A stretch of 64,000 nt of DNA, taken from NCBI RefSeq assembly GCF_014360585.1, contig NZ_JACIXG010000001.1:1-64000 (forward strand), given 5' to 3'. Positions 43,179 through 53,407 of the stretch are shown one piece after another. The notes beneath the pieces were generated by a model. It was not told where the DNA came from and searched no databases. It was given only the letters and a program-made list of their open reading frames with translations. The DNA comes from Nocardioides sp. GTDB taxonomy: Bacteria; Actinomycetota; Actinomycetes; Propionibacteriales; Nocardioidaceae. Both the position numbers and the translations under genes were made by a program. Positions within the stretch are counted from its first letter, which is position 1; every line of letters begins with the position of its first letter.

Positions 43179-44968
43179 CAGCCCACCGGCGCCGAGCAGC
43201 TGGGGGCAGCGGGCACACCGGCGAACCGGTCGAGGGTCCACAGCTCGAGGTCTCTCGACAACGGTGCTTCGGGCTCCAGCACGCTCATGTGCGTGCCTGC
43301 CTCGTACGTCGTGAACGACAGGTTCGCGCCGCTTGCGCAGGTCCGGAGGACCCAGGCCCGGGTCAGGCGTATGGGGATCACTTCGTCGGCGGTCCCCTGG
43401 GCCACGAACAGGGGAGCCGACCACGGCCCCGTCGGCACGTTCTCGGAGAGTCGGTCGGCCAGCGGTCCTCGGCCGGGCGGTTCGCGCAGGATGGGTTGGT
43501 CGCGAGCGATCGCGAGGCCGGCGAGGATGGTGAACAGGGTGCCTGCTTGGCTGGTGCACCGGGAGGCGGCCTCGCGGACGATGGTCCGTGCCGAGGGCGC
43601 GACCAACGTATCGAGACCGACGTCGTAGGTCCTCGCGTAGGCGTCGGCCACGAATGCGATGCCCAGGCTGGCCCCGGGAACCCCCGGGTCCTCGGTGACC
43701 ACTTCGGCAAGGCCGAGAGGGTCGGCCGCCGGCGAGAGCGCGGCAGTTCCCACGACCCCCGCGTCGGGGGCGTACGACGAGGCGAGCTGGCCCGCCCACA
43801 AGGCTGCGTGGCCGCCCTGGGAATGCCCCCAGACGACGGTCTGCTCGGCCAGCTGGACTCCGGGTACCTCGCGCGCAGCCCGCACGGAGTCGAGGACGGA
43901 GTACGCCTCACCGGGGCCGATCAAGTAGGGGAAATCACCATCCGCGCCCATCCCGCTGTAGTCGGTCGCCACCATCGCCCACCCGTGCTCGGCGAAGGCA
44001 CTCATCGCCGGCATCCCCTCGGTGCTGATCGCGTCCCGGCCGAGGCTGGGGGCGCACGCTCGGGCGACGCCGACGGTGCCGTGGGCCCACGCGACCAGAG
44101 GGGTCGGCTCACGAGCGGAAGTGCCGGACGGCTCGTCGGGCACGGCCAGCACCCCGCTCGCCATCGCCGGCGAGCCGTCGGTCGCGGTCGTGGTGTACAG
44201 AATCCGATACGCCTTCAAGCCCGCGGGCAGGTCACCGTCGTACGGCTCGCTCCGCACCAGCCGACCGGCCTCCGCCGGGACCCGGTCCGGGACGTCGTAG
44301 AAGTCGTCCACGACCGGTACGCCGCTACGGAACTGGTCACTGAGCACGAGGCCGGCGACGGCGACCGCCGCGATCAGAACAGCGCTGGTCAAGCGCACAC
44401 CCGGGAGCCACCGCCGAGCCTGGCGCCGTGCCGGAGCGTCCCCTCGGGCTCCGTGCCACACCAGGGCGACCCCGAAAGCCGCTGTGCGGACGCCGAACAA
44501 CACGGCGATGACCAAGAGGGTCACGTCTGGCCACCACAGGGCCATCACGCCCCAAGCGATCTCCGAGACGCCGAACAGAGCGCGAAGCACCCCCGCACTG
44601 GTCCGGGTCCACAGGAGCGACAGCACCGAACCTGCCCCCGACACGATCAGGAGCACCGCGACGGACGGGCCCAGCAGCTCGATGCTTCGGCCGATCCAGA
44701 CCACGATCGCCAGACCCGCGACCGCCCAGGCGACCCCTCGCACCAGAACGATCCGGTCGCGATTGCCTTGCCGCCAACCGACCACATCGCCTAGCCCGGA
44801 CAGCACGCAGCTGGCGCCGACGTAGTAGCCGAGGACCTCCAGCGCGCTGAGCGGTCGGGTCAGGAGATTGACACCCAGAACCGTGACGATCAGCCCGACG
44901 AGCACGAGAACGTACGCCGGGGCATCGGCCAGCAGGCCCGGAAGGGCCCGCACACGCCGCCACCTCAT
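43178..44968 (-). CDS. DUF308/HdeD-like membrane domain fused to a secretory lipase
   Basis: The 596-residue protein starts with about six transmembrane helices in an HdeD/DUF308 pattern (YVLVLVGLIVTVLGVNLL and a second repeat ending near residue 190), then a membrane helix and an extracytoplasmic alpha/beta hydrolase of the LIP (secretory lipase) family: VAWAHGTVGVARACAPS, nucleophile elbow VWGHSQGGHAALWAG and GTADEVIP. ATG 44968 is chosen because it starts the first helix; the frame extends upstream through a tRNA scar. Membrane-tethered lipase or esterase activity at the outer face is inferred. Confidence 0.8.
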   Translation of the reverse strand: MRWRRVRALPGLLADAPAYVLVLVGLIVTVLGVNLLTRPLSALEVLGYYVGASCVLSGLGDVVGWRQGNRDRIVLVRGVAWAVAGLAIVVWIGRSIELLGPSVAVLLIVSGAGSVLSLLWTRTSAGVLRALFGVSEIAWGVMALWWPDVTLLVIAVLFGVRTAAFGVALVWHGARGDAPARRQARRWLPGVRLTSAVLIAAVAVAGLVLSDQFRSGVPVVDDFYDVPDRVPAEAGRLVRSEPYDGDLPAGLKAYRILYTTTATDGSPAMASGVLAVPDEPSGTSAREPTPLVAWAHGTVGVARACAPSLGRDAISTEGMPAMSAFAEHGWAMVATDYSGMGADGDFPYLIGPGEAYSVLDSVRAAREVPGVQLAEQTVVWGHSQGGHAALWAGQLASSYAPDAGVVGTAALSPAADPLGLAEVVTEDPGVPGASLGIAFVADAYARTYDVGLDTLVAPSARTIVREAASRCTSQAGTLFTILAGLAIARDQPILREPPGRGPLADRLSENVPTGPWSAPLFVAQGTADEVIPIRLTRAWVLRTCASGANLSFTTYEAGTHMSVLEPEAPLSRDLELWTLDRFAGVPAAPSCSAPVG

Positions 44969-45185
44969 CGGACGGCAACTCGCAATGCCCCGCGACGACG
45001 GATGCTGCAGCGATCTCGAGAGATGTGGTGCACACCCCCAGTCTTGTCTCTGCGTCGACGACCCGCCATCACCGCGCGTGCTGTCACCGAGAAATTTGGG
45101 TCCGTCGGCCCTGGAATCGAGCAAGACAGGACGCGCTGTGCCGGGAGCAACATGGGCCTTGACGAAGCCCCCCAAGCAGACAGCA

Positions 45186-45219
45186 GAGGGTTGTTGGTTC
45201 GAGTCCAACTCGGGAGCCA
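45186..45219 (+). repeat. Partial tRNA-Asn 3' copy (att-like site, B/C boundary)
   Basis: Thirty-four bases match the tRNA 3' end, from the anticodon-stem edge through CCA, with one G missing from the acceptor GGGG run. The stem CTCCGCCTG/CAGGCGGAG follows at 45225-45258 exactly as at 42039. Confidence 0.87.
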
Positions 45220-45224
45220 GATAG

Positions 45225-45258
45225 CTCCGCCTGACCTGGTCAAACAGGACAGGCGGAG
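45225..45258 (+). terminator. Terminator behind the second att-like copy
   Basis: This hairpin has the same sequence as the one at 42039-42072 (CTCCGCCTG stem, loop around GGTCAAAC). It is followed here by TTCGCTGTTT. Confidence 0.75.
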
Positions 45259-45366
45259 TTCGCTGTTTACAGGGGGTGCTGTCGATGGCGTACCAGCGCC
45301 GCACTTTGAGCGGAGCGCGGCAGAAGGGGCGCCTTCATCGCTGAGTGTCCTGAACCAGGACTCGAG

Positions 45367-46221
45367 TCATGTTCGCGATGGGATTGCTGCGCGGATGAGG
45401 TCGCGTGCGTCGGAGCCGTGCGTGGCACTGTTCATGAGGACGTTGAACATGCGTGTGTAGAGATGGATCTCTTGAGGCTGGGTGACCTCGATGCTGGCGG
45501 TGGGGGTCTCGAGAGCGACGAGGGTGTCGTCGAAAATCCAGAAGCCTGCTGAGGCAACGGCTTGGCGTTCGGTCATGAGAGGGATGACGCCGAGGGATAC
45601 GTTGGGCTGGGTACTGGTCTCGATGAGGTGCTCGAGCTGGTCGGCTTGAGTCTCGGCGGTACCGAACCAGGTGCGTAGTGCTTGTTCCTCGATCAGCACT
45701 GAGAAGCGTTTGCGAGGGTCGTTGAGGACCTTCTGCCGTTGGATGCGGATGGCGACGGCATCGTCGACGTCGTTGGGGGTGTCGAGGAAGCCGATCCAGA
45801 ACTCCAACATCGCGGCTGCGTAGCTCGGGGTCTGGAAGAGTCCAGGGATGACGTTGTGCTCGTAGATGCGGAACACCGTGGTCTGGTCATAGCGGCTGAG
45901 CGTGTGTGCTCCCAGGACCCGTTTCATGCCAGCGCGGCTTTGGCGTCGGTACTCGAGGTAGGCCGTCTCCACTGCGCGGAGCGTCGCGATCAGATCGGCC
46001 GTCTGGTCCTCGGCGCCACAGGCGGAGCACCAGTCGCGGATGTCTTGGTCGGTGGGGGACTGGACGCCGTTCTCGATCTTGCTGATCCGGGTGTAGTGCT
46101 GGGTGGTCAGCTCGGCAAGCGCTCGGGCGGTGAGGCCCGCGTCCTTGCGGATGTCGCGTAGCCGTTGGCCGAGTGCTTGCCGAGCTTGTTTGGCTGCTGA
46201 GCTAGACAGGTTGGTAGTCAC
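45367..46221 (-). CDS. XRE-type regulator with DUF5753 (WhiJ-like)
   Basis: This 284-residue protein has an N-terminal helix-turn-helix (LGQRLRDIRKDAGLTARALAE, HYTRISKIENGVQSPT) followed by the DUF5753 sensor domain (YEHNVIPGLFQTPSYA, FSVLIEEQALRTWFG, LGVIPLMTERQ). WhiJ-like regulators of this type in Streptomyces control development or antibiotic genes together with small partner proteins, as seen here. It overlaps the DUF6879 gene by about 20 bp. Confidence 0.87.
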   Translation of the reverse strand: MTTNLSSSAAKQARQALGQRLRDIRKDAGLTARALAELTTQHYTRISKIENGVQSPTDQDIRDWCSACGAEDQTADLIATLRAVETAYLEYRRQSRAGMKRVLGAHTLSRYDQTTVFRIYEHNVIPGLFQTPSYAAAMLEFWIGFLDTPNDVDDAVAIRIQRQKVLNDPRKRFSVLIEEQALRTWFGTAETQADQLEHLIETSTQPNVSLGVIPLMTERQAVASAGFWIFDDTLVALETPTASIEVTQPQEIHLYTRMFNVLMNSATHGSDARDLIRAAIPSRT

Positions 46222-46720
46222 GGTGAGGGATGGCGTACTTCCAGACGTCCTCGAATGCTGTGCGGCACAGCTGGATGTCGTGCTGGTCGGTGGAGATGAC
46301 CTTCTCGACGCCGAGTCCGTTTCCGGCGTAGCTGAGGAAGACCACCAGCTGGTTGTCGAACAGGTAGAAGTCGTTGCCCGGGATCGCGACCGACGAGACG
46401 GCGCGGCGGGGAACCCAGCGGATGTCCTCGCCGGCGTCGACCATCGGCTGGGCGATGCTGTAGGACCAGCGCTGATAGTCGCTCAATGGCTCAGACACGA
46501 TCCGGGCGCGACGTACGGTCTTGCCGGCGTTGGTGTGTCCCTTGAGGGTGGTGCACCAGTCGTTGAGCCAGGAGAGGTCGTCGTGCTCGCCGGCGGCCCA
46601 CTTCGCCATGTAGGGCAGCTCTATCGCGGTGCCGTAGGCGTCGCGGGTCTCCAAGTGGACGGAACTGTCGACGAAGTTGCGAAGCAGGTCGTCGAACTCG
46701 TCATCGGTTATCGAAGCCAC
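46202..46720 (-). CDS. DUF6879 family protein
   Basis: The 172-residue protein shows the family core FVDSSVHLETRDAYG, RRARIVSEPLSDYQRW and DFYLFDNQLVVFLSY. Members are nearly always encoded beside DUF5753 regulators and may act as partners. GTG 46720 follows AGGGAG closely; a TTG at 46735 is an alternative. It overlaps both neighbours, so translation is coupled. Confidence 0.8.
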   Translation of the reverse strand: MASITDDEFDDLLRNFVDSSVHLETRDAYGTAIELPYMAKWAAGEHDDLSWLNDWCTTLKGHTNAGKTVRRARIVSEPLSDYQRWSYSIAQPMVDAGEDIRWVPRRAVSSVAIPGNDFYLFDNQLVVFLSYAGNGLGVEKVISTDQHDIQLCRTAFEDVWKYAIPHRDYQPV

Positions 46721-46922
46721 TGTCTCCCTGTCCAAAGAACTGAAGCATTCTGTCGGGGATCTCGACGCAGGTCTCGCCCTCGGGGATGGTCATCTGGGTG
46801 AGTGCGTCGGCGTCGTCGACGACCCAGCCCTGGACAACCCATGATCCCGTCTCCGTGCGGTAGATCGTCGGCGACCCGGTCGGGTTCGATTCCGGATCCT
46901 TGCCGATGAACGTTAGCTGCAT
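46701..46922 (-). CDS. Small partner protein of the WhiJ-like trio
   Basis: This 73-residue acidic protein (MQLTFIGKDPESNPTGSPT, then TGSWVVQGWVVDDADAL and EIPDRMLQFF) is of a type encoded in front of DUF6879/DUF5753 pairs. ATG 46922 starts the conserved part. In developmental loci of Streptomyces, comparable small proteins antagonise the XRE regulator; a similar role here is inference. Confidence 0.7.
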   Translation of the reverse strand: MQLTFIGKDPESNPTGSPTIYRTETGSWVVQGWVVDDADALTQMTIPEGETCVEIPDRMLQFFGQGDSGFDNR

Positions 46923-47070
46923 GGTCTTCCCGCCTGTCTGGTTGGTTGTGATCTGTTGCTCGATCTCCTTCATCCTCGGGGTGCGTTTCAGGGTGCGTCA
47001 ATACATTCGCGCACGCAACATTTCGCAACATTCTTTCGGCGTGAGCCCACCCAGACCTAGCGTCACGGGC

Positions 47071-47829
47071 ATGATCAACGCGACCGAGAGCGCAGAGAAT
47101 TCGACCATTCGACGGGGCGAGCTGATCTCCCGTCGAGCAGGTCGGCCACGAGTCTTGCCCCAGATGGTCGGCGGGCAGCGGTCGTGGATAGCGCCGCGGG
47201 AGGAGATCCTCGACGTCGCCGCTGGTCTGTTCGTGGAGCGGGGCTTCGCTGCGACCTCGACCCGGGACATCGCAGAGGCGGTCGGGATCAGGCAGGCCTC
47301 GATCTACTATCACTTTCCATCGGGCAAGGAGGAGATCCTTGGCGACCTGCTCCAGCGCTCGATCCGGCCCACGCTGGACCGGATCGAGAAGATCGAGTTC
47401 TTGGGTGCCGAGACCGGTGCCGCACCCGGGGTGCTGTTGTATGTGCTGGTCGTGCTCGACGTACGCACCCTTGCCAGAGCACCACGCAACGCCGGTGTGC
47501 TCGCCCGGCTCCCGGAGGTGCAACGTAAAGAGGTCTTCGGGCCGTTCGGTGCGGCACGTGACGAGCTCAAGGCCGCATACGCACGACTGGGAACACAGGT
47601 AGCTGCAACTCATCCGAACGCGGCGATGACTCCGGACAGCAACCTGCTAGGCACGTTGCTGCTCCAGTTGGTCGAGGTCGTGATCGGCATGCGCTCTGAC
47701 GGGCACCGGATCAACCAGACCATCGAGGCGACTGTCGCCGCGTCATGCCTGCGGGTCTGTCTGGCCGACCAAGCACGCATCGATGACGTCGCCACACGTG
47801 CGGTCGATCTGATCGGCGCCCTCGAATAG
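47071..47829 (+). CDS. TetR-family transcriptional regulator
   Basis: This 252-residue regulator has a ~40-residue N-terminal extension, then a TetR DNA-binding domain (EEILDVAAGLFVERGFAATSTRDIAEAVGIRQASIYYHFPSGKE is the classical pattern) and a helical ligand domain. ATG 47071 is preceded by TAGCGT and seven bases, a leaderless start. It is divergent from the WhiJ-like trio. No adjacent target gene is evident; the downstream RHS gene is a possible but unsupported target. Confidence 0.85.
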   Translation: MINATESAENSTIRRGELISRRAGRPRVLPQMVGGQRSWIAPREEILDVAAGLFVERGFAATSTRDIAEAVGIRQASIYYHFPSGKEEILGDLLQRSIRPTLDRIEKIEFLGAETGAAPGVLLYVLVVLDVRTLARAPRNAGVLARLPEVQRKEVFGPFGAARDELKAAYARLGTQVAATHPNAAMTPDSNLLGTLLLQLVEVVIGMRSDGHRINQTIEATVAASCLRVCLADQARIDDVATRAVDLIGALE

Positions 47830-48234
47830 CCACTTGTCCCGCGAACCTGGCACTGACGCACTACGCCTGTTGGTCGACGGCGGGCTGCAGGTCGGGCGTG
47901 GCGCAAGACGGCTCTTGAGCCATCTGTACTGCCTGGCTCTGGACTCCAGCCTGCCATGTAGCGGTTTCGGTGGGTCGCCGGAACTGTACTCTCCGGCCAG
48001 ATCAATCTGCGCCCACCGCAACGTGGATTCCCTGCTTCCCTGCCGTGCTGGGCTCGATTGGTTGCCACGGGGACGAGTCCGCCTGGTGGAACAAATGCAA
48101 GGCTGGCGCGCCGTGAATCTCCGTTTTTCGTGAATGTTTTCCGGGTTGCTCCTGTGCGGCCGTGCCCGAGGGGATATCTCTTTGGGGTTGGCTTCACGGC
48201 ATCGGGTCGTGTCGCTTCGCCCCCGGAGGCTGCT
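47830..48234. other. Intergenic region upstream of the RHS gene
   Basis: This 405-bp region has no supported gene. It holds the presumed RHS promoter and the ribosome site GGAGG at about 48225, six bases before GTG 48235. Confidence 0.5.
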
Positions 48235-51200
48235 GTGAAGCATTACTGGGCTCGTCGGTTCGTGCCGATGGTCGTCATCGCTGTTGGTGTTTCGATGGGA
48301 TCGGTCGTGTCGACCGACGTCGGTCTGGCTGACAGTGCGTCAGCGGCCCCGGCCCAGTCTTCGAAGACCCTGGCGGCGCCACGTCCGGCGGTGGCTGCGA
48401 AGTCGTCGCGTACGGCGGCGTCGCTGCGGGCGGCTGGGCAGGCTGATCGTCGCAAGGCTGGCAAGCGGGGGTCTGGGCAGCCGTATCGGGTCCGTGAGCT
48501 GACGGGTAAGCGTAGTGAGTCTTCGGCGTCGTATCTGATGTCGGATGGCACCACGCAGATGGTGTTGTCGACGTCGCCGCTGCATTACCGGACGAGCTCG
48601 AAGGACAAGTGGCACCCGATCGAGCCCGCCGTCGAGCCCGGGACTGGCGCGACAGCCTTTGAGAACGATGCCAACGTCTTCTCGACCCGGTTCGGCGAGT
48701 CCCGCCATGACCTGGCCTCGCTGAGCGGCGATGGATGGGCAGTTGGCCTTGGCGCTGTGGGTGAGGACAAGAAGCTCGCGCCGAAGGCGAAGGGCTCTCG
48801 GGTCACGGTCGCTGACGTCTTCGGTGATGCTGACCTGGACTACTCGGTGGGCGCGGGGGTGTTGAAGGAGGACATCGTTCTCCCCAACGCGACCGCGGCC
48901 CCCGCGGACGGGTTCACCTTCACCTTGGACACCAAGGGTTTGGTCGCCAAGCCACTCGCGGAAGGCGTCAAGAAGACCGGGGAAGCCACGGGTGGGGCGA
49001 TCGGGCTGTTCACGAGCGAGAAGGCGAAGCGGCCGCGGCTGGTGTTGCCGGCGCCGTACATGACGGATGGATCCGATGAACGATCAGATGCGGTCTCGCA
49101 GGTCCTGGGGCAGACCGCTGATGGCACCACGACGGTGACGATCACCCCGGACGCCGATTGGCTGCAGACGAAGGGCCGTCGCTTCCCGGTCCGGGTCGAC
49201 CCCACGATCGTGTACGCCCCGGACGCGACTGACGGGAAGGACGCCGCGATCTATTCGGGCGACACTCTTGCGCGGCCGGCGGACCCGACGATTCCGGTCG
49301 GGGTGGCCAACGGTGGTCTGTGGCGGGGGTTGTTCCAGTTCGATACTACGGCGATCCCGGCGGGTTCGACGGTGTACGGGGCTCAGTTGCGGTTGTACAT
49401 GTCGGCGCCGCACACCAACCAGGGGTCTCCGGTCAAGATGAATGCCTACCCGATCGCGAAGGAGTGGGACGAGGCGACCGCGACCTGGGCGAACATGGGG
49501 ACCGACGGTCATGACGAGACGCCTCCACGGGTCTCGGAGCCGTTGCATTACAACTGGTTCACCGTCGATGACGGTGATGCTGGGGCGACGTCGTTCACGG
49601 GGCCGTGGAAGGAGATCCATGATGTTTCGTCTTGGGGTCAGAGCTACTCCTCGCCGACCTCGGGGACCACTCCGGACACCTTCGACTGGAACGCACGGCT
49701 GCCGTGGGCGGGCTCGTTCGATGTCGACGCACGGGTGCCCCCTCGGACTGGGCAGGGGAGCCCGACCTATGAGGTGACCGGTGATCAGCCTCCGACGGTG
49801 TCGACGACGGTGAACCAGACCCAGGGGGGCTTGTACAAGTCGTTGTCGAAGGCGCAGCACTTCTCCCCGGGCGCGACCGCACGGGTCCGGTTGATCCGCC
49901 AGAGCGGTACGGGTGCGCCGGCGACGACGCCGATGGCCGATGCGATCCGGTGGATGGAGTATGCGACCGCGACCAAGGGCGCGACTCAGTATGACGCCTG
50001 GCAGACCTACGGGCTGGGGTCGATGGTGCAGAAGTGGATCGACTCACCGGCCACGAACTACGGCGTCTTGGTCAAGGCCGAGAACGAGGACCGAGCCACC
50101 GCACCCTTGGGCGGCCCGAACTACCACTCCTCAGATGCCCCGTTCGCCAACGGCACCGAGAGCGACACCCGCCCGCAGCTGGTCATCGTGCTGGGGAAAC
50201 CCGGTCCGACCCAGGACGTCCCCACCACGGTGCACGCCGATGGCCCGGAGCTGTCATGGTCCCAGGCGGTGGAGACCACCTACGCCCAGGGCGATGATGT
50301 GGCCGAGTACCAGATCTTCCGCGGCTGCGTGTCCCTGCCGCAGGCCGCGTGCACGACGCCGGTGGGGGAGGACTTCACCACCGAGTACGCCCGCAACGGC
50401 GCGTTGAAGCTGGTCGGCACGGTGCCCGCGGACACCACTACCCCTCAGGTGAGATCAAGACCTCGGTCGACCCGTTCCAGCTGACCACCACCTACGCCTA
50501 CAACGAGCTCGGGAAGCAGACCGAACGCGCGTTCAAAGCCGCCGGCAACCCTGGCGATGACGAGACCACCCGCACCCAGACCAACACCTACTACCCCGAC
50601 GGATCCCTCAAGTCCCGCTCCGAGGGCGGCGCAGCCCAGCTGATCGGCAACTACGACAACGCCCACGGCTGGATCACCTCCTCCACCGGCACCTGGGCCA
50701 CCGTCACAGGCGGCACCAACACCTACGGGGCCAACTACCGCACCCACGCCGCCGCCGCACCCGGATCAGCCGGCGCCAGCGACACCTTCACCTGGAAGGT
50801 CACCCCCGACAACACCGACACCTACAACGTCCGGATCTCCTGCCCGGTCCGCACCGACACCTCCACCGCAGCCACCTACACCATCAACCACGCAGGCGGC
50901 ACCAGCACCGCCACCGCCAACCAGCGCACCTGCACCGCCGGACAGAAATGGGTCTCCCTCGGGACCTACCAGTTCACCGGCGCCACCACGAAGAACATCG
51001 TCCTCAAACCCTCCGCCGACGGCGTCGTCATCGCCGACGACATCCAGCTCCTCCCCACCGCGCCGGCGCCGACGAAGGACTACACCTACGCCTACGACCG
51101 CAACGGACTCACCACCCGGGTCGAAGACCGCACCCCCGCCGCGAAGACCGACGCCTACGAGACCAGCTACGACGGCCTCGGCCGCGCCGCGACCGCCCGC

Positions 51201-53406
51201 GAACTCATCGGCACCACCGAGCGCCGCTCCACCACCTACACCTACGACCTGAACTCCAACATCACCAGCACCCACGCCCAACGACCCGCCGACCCCAACC
51301 AGACCACCGGCAACCTCGACGCGTCGCGCTACACCGCCTACACCTACGACGTCCGCGACATGGTCGCCACCGTCCGCACCGGCACCACCCCCACCACCGC
51401 GAACTCGACCTACACCTACGAATACGACTCCCGCGGCCTGACCACCTCCCTGACCAAACCCAACGGCAACAAGGTCGGCTACTCCTTCTACGAAGACCGA
51501 CTCCTCCGCACCACCGACGAACGCAGGAACGCCGACGGCGGCAAACAACTCGTCGCCGCCCACACCCTCGACTACGACGCCGACGGCCAAAAGACCTACG
51601 ACCTGGCCAAACTCGACCAACCGGGCCCCACCGGAACCATCGACCAACGCTCCACCTTCGGATACACCCCCACAGGCCAGGTCGCCTCGGTCACCAAGGC
51701 CGGCGCCGACAACGGCGAGAACGAGACCTACAAGTACGACGCCGCCGGCAACGTCATCGACCAAACCATCGGCACCACGACCACGACCTTCACCTACGAC
51801 CGCAACCGGCTCACGACCACCAAGGTCGGCACCGCAGCCACGGTGACCAGCCGCTATGACGTCTACGGCCGAATGGCCTCGGTCGACCAGTCCAACACCG
51901 TGCTCGAGCGGTACGCCTACGACGGGTTCGACCGCACCACCCGCGAACAGCGCTACAACACCGCGGGCGCCGCTCACCAAGACCCAGACTTTCGACCCCT
52001 TCGACCGCACCACGACCCAGACCACCGCGATCACCGGGAAGCCCACCAAGTCGCTGCGGTTCACCTACCTCGGCACCAGTGACCAGGTCGCGGTCGATGA
52101 GGAGAAGAACACCCTCGGGGCATGGGACGTTGCGAAGACCTACGCCTACGGTCCCGACGGCTCCAAACTGCAGCTGACCGACACCCCTGTCAACGGGACT
52201 TCAAACAAGACCCAGTACTACGGCACCAACCCCCACGGTGACGTCGAGACCCTCACCGGCACGGACGGGACCACCGCCTCGACCTACCGGTACACCGCCT
52301 ACGGGCTGCCGGACAAGAAGGGCACCACCGGCGAAGACGCCTACTCAACAGCATCCTCCGAGACCGACCGGCTGGCCGCAGACACCGAGGTAGTCAACCC
52401 CTACAGATTCTCAGGGAAACGGATCCACGGTGGCTTTGGAACCTACGACATCGGGTTCCGTGACTACAACCCAGGCATCAACCGCTACCTCACCCGCGAC
52501 CACTACAACGGCGCCCTCGACGACCTCGCCCTCGGCACCGACCCTTGGGGCGCCAACCGGTACGCCTACGCGGGCGGCAACCCCGTCGGGATGATCGACC
52601 TTGATGGCCACCGGCCAATCGACGCCAACGGCAACGAACGCCCCGACCTCGACTCCCGCGTCAACCAGCCGTCCGCCAGCGGGGCCGACGACGACGGCGG
52701 GAGCGGCGGCACAAAGTACGGATGCGACAACCAGCCGACCGCTCCAGGATGCATGAACTATGGCGACCCCGTAGAACTCTCTGGGGACAACGGAGACGTC
52801 GTCGGTGGCGCAGCGAACGCAGCGATCGAGGTCACAGAATTGACCCCGTTTGCAGGGCTGTACAACGTGCTAGGCATCACCGACTACGCCCGAAACACCG
52901 TCAACGACACGCTGGACGTCGACACCACCAGCGACAAGTACTTTGCTGGCGAAGTCCTGTTCGCCATGATCACACTCTTCGCCGGCGGCGGCGCCGGAGG
53001 AACCAAGGCCATAGCCACCGGTACGTCAAAACTCACAAGAACCGGAGCCGCCACAAGCACAGGGCCGTCGGCACAGGAGATCATCCAGGGGACGGCGCGT
53101 GTTCAGGCTGGACGTGGCGAGGAGGCGCTGAAGGGGTCGCTCTCTGCGGCTGAGAGGGCTGCGATGGAGGCCGAACCCTCGTTGACGGCTCGGATGCTCG
53201 GCCAGGCGGTTCACCGGAACACGGCGGAGGCACTGGAGCAGGCGTATCCAGGGCGCTTCATCTACCGTACGCGCGGGCCGGATTTCGTTGACACCACCAC
53301 CGGTGAGATGCTCGAATTGACGACGCCCGGACAGGTCGGCTCGCATCTCGCGCGACCCGGCTACGCTGACGTCACGATCTGTACCTACGTTCTCCCGACC
53401 TGCTGA
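48235..53406 (+). pseudogene. RHS-repeat polymorphic toxin gene with two reading-frame breaks
   Basis: From GTG 48235 (ribosome site GGAGG) a signal peptide leads into a secreted RHS protein with a DNRLRE-type domain (about 49200-50200). At about 50440 the frame changes where GTVPADT meets YPSGEIKTSVDPF; the expected long YD-repeat section is missing, so this looks like an internal deletion. YD repeats run to about 52400, with a one-base insertion near 51970. The RHS core (NPYRFSGKRIHGGFGTYDIG to NPVGMIDLDGH) precedes a C-terminal toxin tip (GPDFVDTTTGEMLELTTPGQ) that resembles a PD-(D/E)XK-type nuclease. The full chain cannot be made as read. Confidence 0.8.
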
Positions 53407-53407
53407 C

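Larger units (their letters stand above)
44969..45366. other. Segment B/C junction without a gene
   Basis: This 398-bp stretch contains the partial tRNA copy (45186-45219) and its terminator (45225-45258). The remainder shows no coding or repeat signal I can support. It probably carries the promoter of the segment B operon on the minus strand. Confidence 0.5.
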
